Shown here piece after piece: positions 22,967 to 31,421 of a DNA stretch of 64,000 bases. A model generated the notes under the pieces. The model was not told the DNA's origin, did no database searches, and saw only the letters and a list, made by a program, of their open reading frames with translations. Both the position numbers and the translations under genes were made by a program. This stretch comes from Geobacillus icigianus (lineage in GTDB: Bacteria > Bacillota > Bacilli > Bacillales > Anoxybacillaceae). The stretch spans positions 49,655 to 113,654 of the forward strand of contig NZ_JPYA01000105.1 of NCBI RefSeq assembly GCF_000750005.1, in the 5' to 3' direction. Position 1 is the first letter of the stretch, and the number at the start of each line of letters is the position of its first letter.

Positions 22967-24684
22967 GCTTTCACCCCCACCATTTGATGAAGCCCTTTGC
23001 CGGGCGCGACCATCGGATAGACGTTCTCGTCGGCGCGGACATGGAAGTCAAGCAGCACCGGACCGTTGATGGCAAACGCCTGTTTTAACACGTCGGCCGC
23101 TTCCGCCTCGGTCTTCGCCCGCAGCCCCAGCATGCCGTACGCTTCAGCAAGCTTGACGAAATCCGGCTGGTTCGGAATGAGCGAATGGGAGTACCGTTGG
23201 TCATAAAACAGCTCCTGCCATTGCCGCACCATGCCGAGCGCTTGATTGTTGACGATGACGATTTTGATCGGCAGCTGCAACTCTTGAATGACCGACAGCT
23301 CTTGGAACGTCATTTGGAAGCCGCCGTCGCCGACGATCGACACGACCGTGGCGCTCCGGTCGGCGAGCTGGGCGCCGATCGCCGCCGGAAGACCGAACCC
23401 CATCGTGCCGAGCCCCCCGGACGTCACCCACCGATGCGGCCGGTTGAACTTGTAATATTGCGCCGCCCACATTTGATGCTGGCCGACGTCCGTTGTCACG
23501 ATCGCCTCGCCGTTTGTCATTTCATAGATCATCTCGATCAGTTTTTGCGGTTTGATCGTCCCGGCTTCCGGTTCGTAATAAAGCGGAAAGCGCCGCTTCC
23601 ATTCATCAAGCTGGACAAGCCACGCCGCCGTATCCGCCGGCTTGCCTTGCTGGGCGATCAGCTCTTGCAAGGCGGCTTTCGCATCGCTGACGATCGGAAT
23701 TTTCGTCGGCACGTTTTTGCCGATCTCCGCCGGGTCGATATCAATATGGGCGACTGTCGCCTTTGGCGCAAAATCGTTTAAATTACCGGTAACGCGGTCA
23801 TCGAAGCGGGCGCCGATGTTGATGAGCAAATCGCATTCGTACAGCGCCATATTCGCCGTATACGTCCCATGCATGCCGGCCATGCCGAGGAAAAGCGGAT
23901 GATCGGCCGGGAAGCCGCCGAGACCAAGGAGCGTATGAACGACCGGAATCCGCTGCTGTTCCGCATACTGGCGCAGCTCATCGGCCGCGTTGGCGTGCAG
24001 GACGCCGGCGCCGGCTAAAATGACCGGCCGCTTTGATTGGCTGACCGCCTCGACGAGCCGGCGAATTTGCCAATGGTTCGGCTGTGTCGTCGGCTGGTAG
24101 CCCGGCAAATGAACGTCTTGATCATAATCAAACTCCCCTTCGGCCGTCGTAATGTCTTTTGGAATGTCGATCAACACCGGTCCCGGCCGCCCGGTCGTCG
24201 CAATGTGAAACGCCTCTTTAATGATCCTAGGCAGCTCGCTGATGTCGCGCACTTGATAGTTGTGCTTGGTGATTGGCATCGTGATGCCGACGACGTCCGC
24301 CTCTTGAAACGCGTCCGAGCCGATGACGCTCGTCGCCACTTGCCCGGTAAAGACGACGAGCGGCAACGAATCCATCATCGCGTCGGTCAGTCCGGTGACG
24401 AGGTTGGTCGCCCCCGGTCCGGAAGTGGCGATGACGACCCCCGGTTTCCCCGAAATGCGCGCGTATCCTTCCGCCGCATGAATCGCCCCTTGTTCATGAC
24501 GGGTCAACACGTGAAACACGCCGGCCTTATACAGCTCATCATAGAGCGGGAGCACCGCCCCGCCCGGATAGCCGAAAATGACTTCGACTCCCTCCGCTTT
24601 CAGCGCCTCAATCAACATCAATGACCCGTTCAGCTTCATTTTCGTCTTCGCTTTTTCCTGTTCCTCGACGTTCATTCTCGTCAT
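22945..24684 (-). CDS. ilvB: Acetolactate synthase large (catalytic) subunit
   Basis: 579 residues. Thiamin-diphosphate enzyme making acetolactate or acetohydroxybutyrate. The catalytic glutamate lies in [15 protein letters not shown], the FAD/middle domain follows, and the ThDP/Mg motif is [14 protein letters not shown]...NNQALGM. ATG at 24684 has GGGGGAGGA 7 bases upstream. It is the first gene downstream of the leucine T-box. Confidence 0.97.
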   Translation of the reverse strand: MTRMNVEEQEKAKTKMKLNGSLMLIEALKAEGVEVIFGYPGGAVLPLYDELYKAGVFHVLTRHEQGAIHAAEGYARISGKPGVVIATSGPGATNLVTGLTDAMMDSLPLVVFTGQVATSVIGSDAFQEADVVGITMPITKHNYQVRDISELPRIIKEAFHIATTGRPGPVLIDIPKDITTAEGEFDYDQDVHLPGYQPTTQPNHWQIRRLVEAVSQSKRPVILAGAGVLHANAADELRQYAEQQRIPVVHTLLGLGGFPADHPLFLGMAGMHGTYTANMALYECDLLINIGARFDDRVTGNLNDFAPKATVAHIDIDPAEIGKNVPTKIPIVSDAKAALQELIAQQGKPADTAAWLVQLDEWKRRFPLYYEPEAGTIKPQKLIEMIYEMTNGEAIVTTDVGQHQMWAAQYYKFNRPHRWVTSGGLGTMGFGLPAAIGAQLADRSATVVSIVGDGGFQMTFQELSVIQELQLPIKIVIVNNQALGMVRQWQELFYDQRYSHSLIPNQPDFVKLAEAYGMLGLRAKTEAEAADVLKQAFAINGPVLLDFHVRADENVYPMVAPGKGLHQMVGVKACEESSQ

Positions 24685-24715
24685 TCTCGTTCCTCCCCCA
24701 TCGTTTGTCCTCCAT

Positions 24716-25018
24716 AAGAAAAAACCTTTTCACCCGCCAAGGCTGACTTCAACCAGCCAAAGGGGCGAAAAGGTTTCCTTTCCGCGGTACCACCCTTCTT
24801 CACGGCCATGATGGCCGCCTCAGGAGCAACCAAGACCGCTTGGTTGCTCGTTTTGGTAACGAGTGAAGCGCGCGTCTCCACTCGTCCAGCCTTACTCACC
24901 GTCCGGCGTTCAGGCTGGCGCTCAGAGGTGAGTTCATCAAGCGGCAACATCACCGGTTCCCAGCTCCCCCCGGCTCTCTGTGGATGTTGACCCCGCTGAT
25001 TACTTGTCCTCGTCAACG
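24716..25018 (-). promoter_or_regulatory. T-box leader (tRNA-Leu) controlling ilvB-ilvH-ilvC-leuABCD
   Basis: The T-box sequence AGGGTGGTACCGCGG lies at 24782-24797 (minus). A terminator with a long stem (24721-24735 with 24763-24776, plus an inner GGCTG/CAGCC hairpin) and a T-run follows at 24716-24776. In Stem I the loop GATGAACTCACC offers CTC (24930-24932) as leucine specifier codon. Uncharged tRNA-Leu would favour the antiterminator. The leader starts about 20 bases after the ilvE stop, and no clear promoter is visible between them, so it probably acts on the ilvE transcript. Confidence 0.93.
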
Positions 25019-25041
25019 CTTTTCCCTATGCAATTGTCATC

Positions 25042-25941
25042 TCAGCCGACGTTGGCGTTGGTCGGATACGCTTTAATTCCTTCGGCAACAACGCGGCGGC
25101 GGAATTCTTCCAACAGCCGCTTGGTGTGCGGCCCCGGTGTGCCATCGCCGATCGTCCGGCCGTCGACTTTAATGACGGAAATGACTTCGGCCGCCGTCCC
25201 GGTCAAAAACACTTCATCCGCGACATACACATCATGGCGGGTAAACGGCTCCTCTTTCACCGTATAGCCGAGATCCGCGGCGATTTCGATGATCGCTTGG
25301 CGCGTGATGCCTTCAAGCGCCCCGACATACCCAGGCGGCGTGTAAATGACGCCGTTTTTGATGATGAATACGTTGTCCCCCGAACCTTCGGCGACATAGC
25401 CTTGATCGTTTAAAATGAGCGCTTCGCTCACATTCGCCAGATGAGCCTCAATTTTGACTAGCACGTTGTTTAAATAGTTGAGCGATTTGACTTTCGGGCT
25501 CAGCACATCGGAGCGGTTGCGGCGCGTCGCCACCGTCACCACTTCGATTCCCGTTTCATATAAATGCTCCGGGAAAAGCGCGAGCGGCTCGACGATAATG
25601 ACGACCTGCGGCATTTTGCACTTGTACGGATCCAAGCCTAAGTCGCCGATCCCGCGCGAGACGACTAAGCGAATGTACGCATCTTGACAGCCGTTGCGGC
25701 GGATCGTTTCGAGCACGTGGCCAATCATTTCGTCCTTTGTATACGGGATGTCAAGCAAAATCGATTTCGCCGAATGGTACAGCCGGTCGATATGCTCTTC
25801 GAGACGAAAGACGTTGCCGCTGTAGACGCGGATGCCTTCAAACACCCCGTCGCCGTACAAAAACCCATGATCATAGACCGAAATTTTGGCGTTTTCTTTT
25901 GTAACAAATTCGCCGTTTAAAAAGATCCATTGTTCTCCCAC
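25042..25941 (-). CDS. ilvE: Branched-chain amino-acid aminotransferase (fold type IV)
   Basis: 299 residues. Transfers the amino group between glutamate and the 2-oxo acids of leucine, isoleucine and valine. The fold-IV signature is clear: YDHGFLYGDGVFEGIR, the PLP lysine in VKSLNYLNN (Lys152), and YVAEGSGDNVFIIKNG. The start is GTG with GAGGGGAACC upstream. It precedes the T-box in the same direction and has a strong promoter, so it heads the operon. A D-amino-acid aminotransferase is less likely given the IlvE-type motifs and context. Confidence 0.92.
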   Translation of the reverse strand: MGEQWIFLNGEFVTKENAKISVYDHGFLYGDGVFEGIRVYSGNVFRLEEHIDRLYHSAKSILLDIPYTKDEMIGHVLETIRRNGCQDAYIRLVVSRGIGDLGLDPYKCKMPQVVIIVEPLALFPEHLYETGIEVVTVATRRNRSDVLSPKVKSLNYLNNVLVKIEAHLANVSEALILNDQGYVAEGSGDNVFIIKNGVIYTPPGYVGALEGITRQAIIEIAADLGYTVKEEPFTRHDVYVADEVFLTGTAAEVISVIKVDGRTIGDGTPGPHTKRLLEEFRRRVVAEGIKAYPTNANVG

Positions 25942-26012
25942 TTCGGTTCCCCTCTTCCTTGATCAGTCCGCCGTTCGCTCGCAACGGCCCGATCGTCCTA
26001 TGGTGTCGTTTC

Positions 26013-26027
26013 CCTTGTTTGAAAATT
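26013..26027. promoter_or_regulatory. CodY-like box overlapping the ilvE start of transcription
   Basis: Minus-strand AATTTTCAAACAAGG compared with the CodY consensus AATTTTCWGAAAATT keeps the left arm and differs in four positions on the right. It sits just downstream of the -10. Confidence 0.4.
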
Positions 26028-26056
26028 ATAATAATGCCAAACCTCGCGGCCGTCAA
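26028..26056 (-). promoter_or_regulatory. ilvE (ilv-leu) promoter
   Basis: Minus-strand TTGACG (26051-26056), a 17-base spacer, and TATTAT (26028-26033): a near-consensus sigma-A promoter. Confidence 0.8.
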
Positions 26057-26059
26057 TAA

Positions 26060-26074
26060 CGTTTTTTGAAAATT
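26060..26074. promoter_or_regulatory. CodY-like box just upstream of the ilvE -35
   Basis: Minus-strand AATTTTCAAAAAACG differs from the CodY consensus in three positions. Its placement next to the -35 is compatible with repression when branched-chain amino acids are abundant. Confidence 0.45.
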
Positions 26075-26092
26075 TTGATTGGTTGAACTATT

Positions 26093-26106
26093 TGTATACG
26101 CTTACA
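26093..26106. promoter_or_regulatory. cre-like CcpA site upstream of the ilvE promoter
   Basis: Minus-strand TGTAAGCGTATACA matches the cre pattern TGWAANCGNTNWCA at all but one defined position. Its centre is about 78 bases upstream of the expected start of transcription, a position suited to CcpA activation as known for the B. subtilis ilv-leu operon. Confidence 0.55.
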
Positions 26107-26178
26107 TTGTGATAGAATCAAGGGTTTGTCGATTGAAAAAATTTTTTCTCCTTCTCTGCTCAACCGCGCTCGACGCGC

Positions 26179-26207
26179 AAAAAAAGAGGTCCGCCACTCG
26201 AACCTCT
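26179..26207 (-). terminator. Second terminator-like hairpin upstream of ilvE
   Basis: A 9-bp stem (26185-26193 with 26199-26207) with a 5-base loop is followed in the minus direction by a seven-T run. It lies about 120 bases beyond the ysnB terminator with no gene between. Confidence 0.75.
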
Positions 26208-26330
26208 CTTTCCCCGCGGAACGGCGTAGGTCAGCGCCGCTCCTCATCCCGTGTTGCGAAACCTCTCAATGAAAACGCGCGATCTTGCAAGCTCCGTGTG
26301 TTTCGAAAAACCCCGCTCTGCTTACGCCAC

Positions 26331-26364
26331 AAAAAAAGCCGGTCATGAACGAAGCAGACGGCTT
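26331..26364 (-). terminator. Terminator after ysnB
   Basis: An AAGCCGTC/GACCGGCTT stem with one bulge (26336-26344 with 26357-26364) is followed by seven T in the minus direction. Confidence 0.75.
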
Positions 26365-26463
26365 CCAGCGCCTGCAAAAATAGCAGCGAAAAGCAGACCA
26401 GACGGCTCCGTCACGTCTGTTCGCGAAGCTTCTTGAAACGACATTTTTCGACTATCGGTCGCG

Positions 26464-26979
26464 TCATGTCCGTTCAAGCGAAACGGTTCGTTCCATTTCC
26501 GCGATCGGCCGCCCGCTGACATCATAAAACTGCACGTGAGCCCGTCCACCGTCGATCGAAAGCACCGCATATGTCTTTTCCGTTCTTCCCCGCGGCAGCG
26601 CAATGCTGCCGGGATTGATGAACAGGCGGCCGCCCATCTTCTCCACCCCGGCGAGATGCGAATGCCCGAAGCAGATGACGTCCGCCCCTGCTTCCTCGGC
26701 TCGATCGCTTAAGCGCGACAACGATGTTTTCACGCCGTATAAATGGCCGTGGGTGATCAAAAAACGGATACCGGCCGCCTCCACCATGCGCTCATTCGGA
26801 AACGCCGCCCAGTCGCAATTGCCGCGCACGACGGCAAACGGGGCGATTTCTTCCGCTTCGGCCGCTAGTTCGGAATCGCCGCAATGGATGAACAAATCCG
26901 CTTCGTGGCGATGGCGGGCGGCGATTTGCGCCAGTTCGTCCGTCAGTCCATGACTGTCGCTGACAATGATCGCCTTCAT
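26464..26979 (-). CDS. ysnB: Metallophosphoesterase YsnB (YfcE/MJ0936 family)
   Basis: 171 residues. A small calcineurin-like phosphodiesterase. The metal-site motifs appear in order: SDSHG, HCGDSE, GNCDW (with Cys where GNHD is usual), THGH and GHSHLAG. The physiological substrate is not known. ATG at 26979 overlaps the rdgB stop as ATGA, with AAGGGGGAAA inside the rdgB end. Last gene of rph-rdgB-ysnB. Confidence 0.9.
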   Translation of the reverse strand: MKAIIVSDSHGLTDELAQIAARHRHEADLFIHCGDSELAAEAEEIAPFAVVRGNCDWAAFPNERMVEAAGIRFLITHGHLYGVKTSLSRLSDRAEEAGADVICFGHSHLAGVEKMGGRLFINPGSIALPRGRTEKTYAVLSIDGGRAHVQFYDVSGRPIAEMERTVSLERT

Positions 26980-27590
26980 TCGCTTTCCCCCTTCTCCCCG
27001 ATGATGTCGTCCCACTGCTCTTCCAGCTTGGCCAGCGCTTTCGCCCGGTGGCTAATCACGTTTTTTTCGTCCGGCGCGAGTTCCGCCATTGTTTTCCCCC
27101 GTTCAGGCACGTAAAACACCGGATCGTAGCCAAAGCCGCCTTCCCCGCGCGGCGCCTCGGTGATATAGCCGTCGCACGTCGCCTCAACAACAGCGGTCGG
27201 CCGCCCGGGGATCGCGACGGCGAGCGCGCAATGAAAGCGGGCGGTGCGCTTTTCCATCGGCACCCCTTCGAGTTCACTGAGCAATTTGGCGATATTGCGA
27301 GCATCGTTTTTCTCTTCCCCCGCGTAGCGGGCCGAATAGACGCCCGGCCGACCGCCGAGCGCATCGACCGCCAGTCCCGAATCGTCGGCGATCACCGGCC
27401 GCCGCAAGCGATCCGCGGCCGCTTCCGCCTTGATTTTGGCGTTCTCAGCAAACGTGCTTCCCGTTTCTTCGACATCGGGAACATCCGGGAAATCAAGGAG
27501 CGATTTCACTTCGATGCCCCGCTTTTCGAACAAGGCGGCAAACTCCCGTACTTTACCGGCATTTTTCGTGGCGATGACGATTTCGGTCAT
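26976..27590 (-). CDS. rdgB: dITP/XTP pyrophosphatase (HAM1/RdgB)
   Basis: 204 residues. Hydrolyses deaminated purine triphosphates such as dITP and XTP so they are not built into DNA. The family motifs [18 protein letters not shown]-like [23 protein letters not shown], and GGFGYDPVF are present. ATG at 27590 overlaps the rph stop as ATGA and has GGAGGGGGCGG upstream. The operon order rph-rdgB-ysnB is that of B. subtilis. Confidence 0.95.
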   Translation of the reverse strand: MTEIVIATKNAGKVREFAALFEKRGIEVKSLLDFPDVPDVEETGSTFAENAKIKAEAAADRLRRPVIADDSGLAVDALGGRPGVYSARYAGEEKNDARNIAKLLSELEGVPMEKRTARFHCALAVAIPGRPTAVVEATCDGYITEAPRGEGGFGYDPVFYVPERGKTMAELAPDEKNVISHRAKALAKLEEQWDDIIGEKGESE

Positions 27591-28357
27591 TCCGCCCCCT
27601 CCTGTTCCGTTATTCGTTTCTCCCCGACGCGTGCCGCCCACTCTCCCAACGCCTGCCGCTGAACGGCGATCAGCCGTTCGATGCCGGCTTGCGCCGTTTC
27701 CAGCAGTTCATCGAGCTCGGCGCGCGAAAACGCCGCTTCCTCTCCCGTGCCTTGAATTTCGACAAATTGGCCAGCTCCCGTCATCACGACGTTCATATCG
27801 ACTTTCGCGCGGGCGTCCTCGCTGTAATTCAAGTCAAGAATGACCCCAAGTTCGGGATCAATGCCCACGGACGTCGCCGCAAGAAAATCGCGAACCGGAA
27901 GCGATTCAAGCTTCCCGTCTTCGACCAGCCGGGCCAACGCCAACACAAGCGCGACGTAGGCGCCGGTAATCGACGCGGTCCGCGTTCCGCCGTCCGCCTG
28001 AATGACGTCGCAATCGATCCAGACGGTTCGCTCGCCGAGCTGTTGCAAATCGACGACGGAGCGGAGCGCCCGGCCGATCAGGCGCTGAATTTCCATCGTC
28101 CGCCCCGCCACTTTCCCTTTGCTCGCTTCCCGCGCGTTCCGCTGTTCCGTCGCCCGCGGCAGCATGCCATATTCGGCCGTAATCCATCCTTTTCCGCCGC
28201 CGCGCATGAACGGCGGCACCTTTTCCTCTAGCGTCGCCGTACAAATGACTTTCGTATCGCCTACTTCGATCAGCACAGACCCTTCGGCGTGTTTCAAATA
28301 GTGTGGATGTATATGCACCGGCCGCAGCTCACGGCTGCTTCGTCCATCGATTCTCAT
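27587..28357 (-). CDS. rph: Ribonuclease PH
   Basis: 256 residues. Phosphorolytic 3' exoribonuclease that trims tRNA precursors. Motifs [38 protein letters not shown] and [18 protein letters not shown] match the family throughout. The ATG at 28357 has AAGGAGGT, a full-strength site; upstream codons in the frame are intergenic. A terminator and a possible promoter lie between gerM and this gene. Confidence 0.97.
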   Translation of the reverse strand: MRIDGRSSRELRPVHIHPHYLKHAEGSVLIEVGDTKVICTATLEEKVPPFMRGGGKGWITAEYGMLPRATEQRNAREASKGKVAGRTMEIQRLIGRALRSVVDLQQLGERTVWIDCDVIQADGGTRTASITGAYVALVLALARLVEDGKLESLPVRDFLAATSVGIDPELGVILDLNYSEDARAKVDMNVVMTGAGQFVEIQGTGEEAAFSRAELDELLETAQAGIERLIAVQRQALGEWAARVGEKRITEQEGAE

Positions 28358-28414
28358 CGGCGCGACCTCCTTTTTCCGTTCCATGGCGGCGCCAAGCCGC
28401 AACGTTTTTCCAGC

Positions 28415-28450
28415 AAAAAAAGAAAGAGGCGGAATCCGTTCCCCCTCTTT
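28415..28450 (-). terminator. Terminator between gerM and rph
   Basis: AAAGAGG/CCTCTTT with inner GGAA/TTCC pairing (28423-28450) is followed in the minus direction by CTTTTTTT. Confidence 0.8.
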
Positions 28451-28480
28451 GTTATACCATAATCGCCCATTCCTTTCCAA
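28451..28480 (-). promoter_or_regulatory. Possible rph promoter abutting the terminator
   Basis: Minus-strand TTGGAA (28475-28480), an 18-base spacer, and TATAAC (28451-28456). A transcript from here would begin with the terminator hairpin, so either this is not a promoter or it is attenuated. Confidence 0.3.
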
Positions 28481-28498
28481 CCTGCCGCTCCAGCGCGG

Positions 28499-29572
28499 CT
28501 AAAAGGCAGCCGTATTGACGGTTTGCGGCCGAGCCACCGGCTTGGTCAGCGGTTTGCCGTCTTCGGTGACGAGATTCGCCTTGCCGTTGACCGTAATGGC
28601 GACGCTTTCGATCCCTTTTTGCTCGGTGAGTGATAACACGAGCGAATTCAAGACGACATCGGAAATGACGTTTTTCTTGTTGCTTCCATAAATCGCCTCG
28701 TTGAAGTTAAGCGTCACTTTGCCGTCTTCATACTTTGGGGCGTCAACCAACTTGGCGTCCGGCTGGAAGACGCCGACCAGTTCGCTCCCTTCGTCCGGTC
28801 CTTGAATGAGCTCGTTGACAGCGGCGGCAATGTCGTCTTTTTCCCGATTCGATACGCGTCGCGTCACCGGCACGTAGTACGTGTTGCCCCCTTGTTGGGC
28901 GACAAAATAAACGGTGACGGGATGCGTGTTTGTAATATCCGGCACGCCGTTGGCTTCGATATTGATGCCATCGGCCCGGCTCACACCGCCTTGGATCGGC
29001 GTTTTATTGACCGGCATCACTTCTTGGTCATAGCCGTTGATGCGAATTTTGACGCGCTTAATGTTGTCGAATTGCGTCAACGTCCACGTAATGGCTTGCA
29101 AAATCCGCTTTTCATCTTCCGGTTTATAGTTTTTGAATTCCGGCGAAAAGTCGGCGATCAATGTTCCATCTTTCTCTAATTTTGTCCCAAGCACGGTGGT
29201 GCCGGCCGGAATGACCGCGCGAAAGCCGTTTGGCAGCACTTGCGAGACCGGACCGTCTTCAACCAAGTATTCAAGCACCTGCTTGGCGACAGCCTGCGTT
29301 TTCGGCAGCTCGACCGTTTGCGGCACAACGAAGCCGTTTTTGTCAATGAGATACAACTCTCGTTTCACCGTCTCCGTTGCTTTCGCTTGTTCGTTGGACT
29401 TGGTTTTGGTTTTGCCCGCTTCTTGCAGCGCTTGGCCGTCTTTGACATAGCTTGTGTGTTGCGGCGGATCGATTTCCTTCACCGCCCCATCCTTGCCGAA
29501 CAACCCGCAGCCGCCGAGCAATAACACGGAAGCAAGCATCGGCGCCACCCATATGTGAGTCGTCCGTTTCAT
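28499..29572 (-). CDS. gerM: GerM, spore germination and sporulation lipoprotein
   Basis: 357 residues. A lipobox with Cys22 (VLLLGGC) anchors the protein outside the membrane. Two GerMN domains follow, about residues 85-185 (RELYLIDKNGFVVPQTVELP) and 215-335 (VTVYFVAQQGGNTYYVPVTR). In B. subtilis GerM helps hold the SpoIIIA-SpoIIQ channel together between forespore and mother cell. ATG at 29572 has GGAGGGAACG upstream. It is separated from racE by a strong terminator. Confidence 0.93.
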   Translation of the reverse strand: MKRTTHIWVAPMLASVLLLGGCGLFGKDGAVKEIDPPQHTSYVKDGQALQEAGKTKTKSNEQAKATETVKRELYLIDKNGFVVPQTVELPKTQAVAKQVLEYLVEDGPVSQVLPNGFRAVIPAGTTVLGTKLEKDGTLIADFSPEFKNYKPEDEKRILQAITWTLTQFDNIKRVKIRINGYDQEVMPVNKTPIQGGVSRADGINIEANGVPDITNTHPVTVYFVAQQGGNTYYVPVTRRVSNREKDDIAAAVNELIQGPDEGSELVGVFQPDAKLVDAPKYEDGKVTLNFNEAIYGSNKKNVISDVVLNSLVLSLTEQKGIESVAITVNGKANLVTEDGKPLTKPVARPQTVNTAAF

Positions 29573-29631
29573 TGACGTTCCCTCCTACTCGTAGTTTGTA
29601 CTACTATGTATACGAGCCGTTTGGCAAAATA

Positions 29632-29672
29632 GAATAAAAAAATCCTCCAGCGCAACACGCTGAAGGATTTTT
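29632..29672 (-). terminator. Terminator after racE
   Basis: AAATCC(T)CAGCG/CGCTG(A)AGGATTT stem with T-rich flanks on both strands, 5 bases after the racE stop. Confidence 0.85.
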
Positions 29673-29677
29673 CTTCG

Positions 29678-30472
29678 CTAAAGCCGGATCGCCCCGACGG
29701 TGCCGATCGGTTTTCCAAACCATTTGCCGGAAATTTTTTCGAACAGCTCTTTCGGCCCCGTCGTGAAAAACAAATGCTCCGGTTCACGCTCGCCGGTATA
29801 GAGGAGATGGCTATGGTGCAAAATCGCGCTCACCTCGCGGGCCGTTTCGCCGCCCGAGCAGATGAGCTTTACCGTTTTCCCCATATACGCGCGAATGAGC
29901 GGAGCAAGCAACGGATAATGAGTGCATCCTAAAATGAGCACATCCATCGGCAGCGGGCGGAGCGGAGCAAGCGATTCAGCGACGATTGCCATCGCCTCCT
30001 CCCCTTCAAAGTCGCCGCTTTCGACAAGCGGAACAAACTTTGGACAGGCCAAACTCTCGACGTGAACGCGCGGGTTGATCGACTGGAGCGCCGTCTCGTA
30101 CGCCCGGCTGCGAATGGTGGCGACCGTGCCGATCACGCCGATATGCCCGCTTTTGGTCGCCTTCAAAGCGGCGCGGGCTCCGGGATGAACGACGCCAAGC
30201 ACCGGGATATCAAGCTTCATCCGCACTTCGTCAAGCGCGACCGCCGTCGCCGTGTTGCAGGCGATAACCAGCATTTTCAACGGATATTGCTGCAAGTAAT
30301 CGATCATTTGCCACGTAAACCGCCGGATGTCTTCCACCGGACGCGGTCCGTACGGACAACGGGCGGTATCGCCAAGATAGATAATTTGCTCTTTTGGCAG
30401 CTGCCGCATAATTTCTTTGGCGACCGTCAAGCCGCCGACTCCTGAATCGATGACACCAATTGCTCGTTCCAA
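29678..30472 (-). CDS. racE: Glutamate racemase
   Basis: 264 residues. Makes D-glutamate for peptidoglycan. The two catalytic cysteines are Cys72 (VIACNTATA) and Cys183 ([10 protein letters not shown]); the N-terminus [14 protein letters not shown] and [11 protein letters not shown] are typical. The start is TTG, set by the position of AGGCG and the family N-terminus, 9 bases after the ysmB stop. Confidence 0.96.
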   Translation of the reverse strand: MERAIGVIDSGVGGLTVAKEIMRQLPKEQIIYLGDTARCPYGPRPVEDIRRFTWQMIDYLQQYPLKMLVIACNTATAVALDEVRMKLDIPVLGVVHPGARAALKATKSGHIGVIGTVATIRSRAYETALQSINPRVHVESLACPKFVPLVESGDFEGEEAMAIVAESLAPLRPLPMDVLILGCTHYPLLAPLIRAYMGKTVKLICSGGETAREVSAILHHSHLLYTGEREPEHLFFTTGPKELFEKISGKWFGKPIGTVGAIRL

Positions 30473-30481
30473 GTGATCGCC

Positions 30482-30925
30482 TCATTCTTTCGTCATTTCT
30501 TGATGCAATTTGCGCAAACAGTGTTCAAACATAGTTATTTCGTCGTCTGAAAAACGTTCTAGCACTCGCGCCAAATCGCGCTGGCGTTTTTCAATCACCT
30601 CTTCGATGATCCGCTCTCCTTTTTCCAACAGATGAATGCGGACGACGCGGCGGTCGTGTTCATCGCGAACCCGGGCGACAAGGCCGTTTCGCTCCATGCG
30701 GTCAATCAAATCCGTCGTCGTGCTGCACGCCAAATACATTTTGTTCGATAACTCGCCGACCGTCAAGTCCCCTTCTTCAAGCAGCCACTGGAGGGCGACA
30801 AACTGCGGTGGGGTGATCGGGTAGTTCGTTAAAATTTCGCGGCCGCGCTGCTTTAAATTGGCGGCGATATAGCGAAGCAATTTCTCCAACTCGGCAACCG
30901 TTTTTTCATTCATCGCTGACGGCAT
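30482..30925 (-). CDS. ysmB: MarR-family transcriptional regulator YsmB
   Basis: 147 residues. Winged helix-turn-helix with the recognition region ELSNKMYLACSTTTDLIDRMERNGLV-type order near residues 58-83 and the wing RVRDEHDRRVVRIHL. The target is unknown; being co-transcribed with racE it may act on cell-wall genes, but this is only context. ATG at 30925 has AAGGGGAGA; an in-frame ATG at 30913 is possible. Confidence 0.88.
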   Translation of the reverse strand: MPSAMNEKTVAELEKLLRYIAANLKQRGREILTNYPITPPQFVALQWLLEEGDLTVGELSNKMYLACSTTTDLIDRMERNGLVARVRDEHDRRVVRIHLLEKGERIIEEVIEKRQRDLARVLERFSDDEITMFEHCLRKLHQEMTKE

Positions 30926-30980
30926 ACAATCTCCCCTTGATCATTTTCGCGGCCCAGCCCCGAACGGCGGCTTGCGCCAA
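30906..30980 (-). CDS. Possible 24-codon upstream ORF overlapping ysmB
   Basis: A TTG at 30980 with AAAGGAG upstream opens a 24-codon frame (AQAAVRGWAAKMIKGRLYAV in its body) that ends 20 bases inside ysmB in another frame. Spacing suggests translation could couple it to ysmB. No family recognised; it may be fortuitous. Confidence 0.25.
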   Translation of the reverse strand: MAQAAVRGWAAKMIKGRLYAVSDE

Positions 30981-30999
30981 CGGCTCTCCTTTGTTTTTT

Positions 31000-31027
31000 A
31001 TTTTACACCACCGCATCATAGAAGCAA
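31000..31027 (-). promoter_or_regulatory. Probable ysmB-racE promoter
   Basis: Minus-strand TTGCTT (31022-31027), a 16-base spacer, and TAAAAT (31000-31005), about 75 bases before ysmB. Confidence 0.5.
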
Positions 31028-31031
31028 ATAG

Positions 31032-31052
31032 AAAAATGCGGCCATCGCCGCA
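31032..31052 (-). terminator. Terminator after gerE
   Basis: TGCGGC/GCCGCA stem (31037-31042 with 31047-31052) followed by TTTTTC in the minus direction. Two further GC-rich hairpins (GCCGGCT and GGCCGG arms) lie between it and the gerE stop. Confidence 0.75.
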
Positions 31053-31136
31053 CAGAAAGGCCGGCTTGGCATCGAGCCTCGTCCGGCCGCAATCGAACAT
31101 AACAGCCGGCTGTCCTTCATGGAAAGCCGGCATCGT

Positions 31137-31361
31137 TTATAATTCAAGTTCGCCCATTCGAAGCAATTCGATGACCGCTTGTGAGCGCCCCTTGACCCCA
31201 AGCTTTTGCATCGCGTTCGAAATATGGTTGCGAACCGTTTTCTCGCTGATAAACAGCTCTTGGGCGATTTCCTTGGTCGTCTTGTCTTGCACGAGCAATT
31301 CAAACACTTCTTTTTCTCTTTTTGTCAAGAGCGGCTTCGCTTGAAACGATTTGTCCTTCAA
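31137..31361 (-). CDS. gerE: GerE, late mother-cell sporulation regulator
   Basis: 74 residues, the same length as B. subtilis GerE and nearly identical in sequence. It is a bare LuxR-type helix-turn-helix (LTKREKEVFELLVQDKTTKE, then NHISNAMQKLGVKGRSQAV) that switches late coat genes and sigK. The start is TTG with AGGAGGG 9 bases upstream. The upstream region carries a sigma-K-type promoter. Confidence 0.97.
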   Translation of the reverse strand: MKDKSFQAKPLLTKREKEVFELLVQDKTTKEIAQELFISEKTVRNHISNAMQKLGVKGRSQAVIELLRMGELEL

Positions 31362-31421
31362 CGCTGGTAACCCTCCTTGCTCTCAATGGGCCCGAACTGC
31401 CGGATGGGTATTTCCTCGCCA

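Larger units (their letters stand above)
25942..26463. other. 522-base gene-free region upstream of ilvE
   Basis: From right to left it holds the ysnB terminator (26331-26364), an unexplained stretch ending in a second terminator (26179-26207), a cre-like site (26093-26106), two CodY-like boxes (26060-26074 and 26013-26027) around the ilvE promoter (26028-26056), and an 87-base ilvE leader. No convincing coding region was seen. Confidence 0.8.

Noticed and set aside
26180..26335. Second T-box upstream of ilvE
   Set aside because: The terminator is present, but there is no AGGGTGG-type T-box sequence and the ilvE promoter lies downstream of it.
29590..29625. Sporulation sigma-factor promoter for gerM
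   Set aside because: CATAGTA-like and ATACATA-like strings occur, but none fits a sigma-E, sigma-F or sigma-K pattern with a proper -35.
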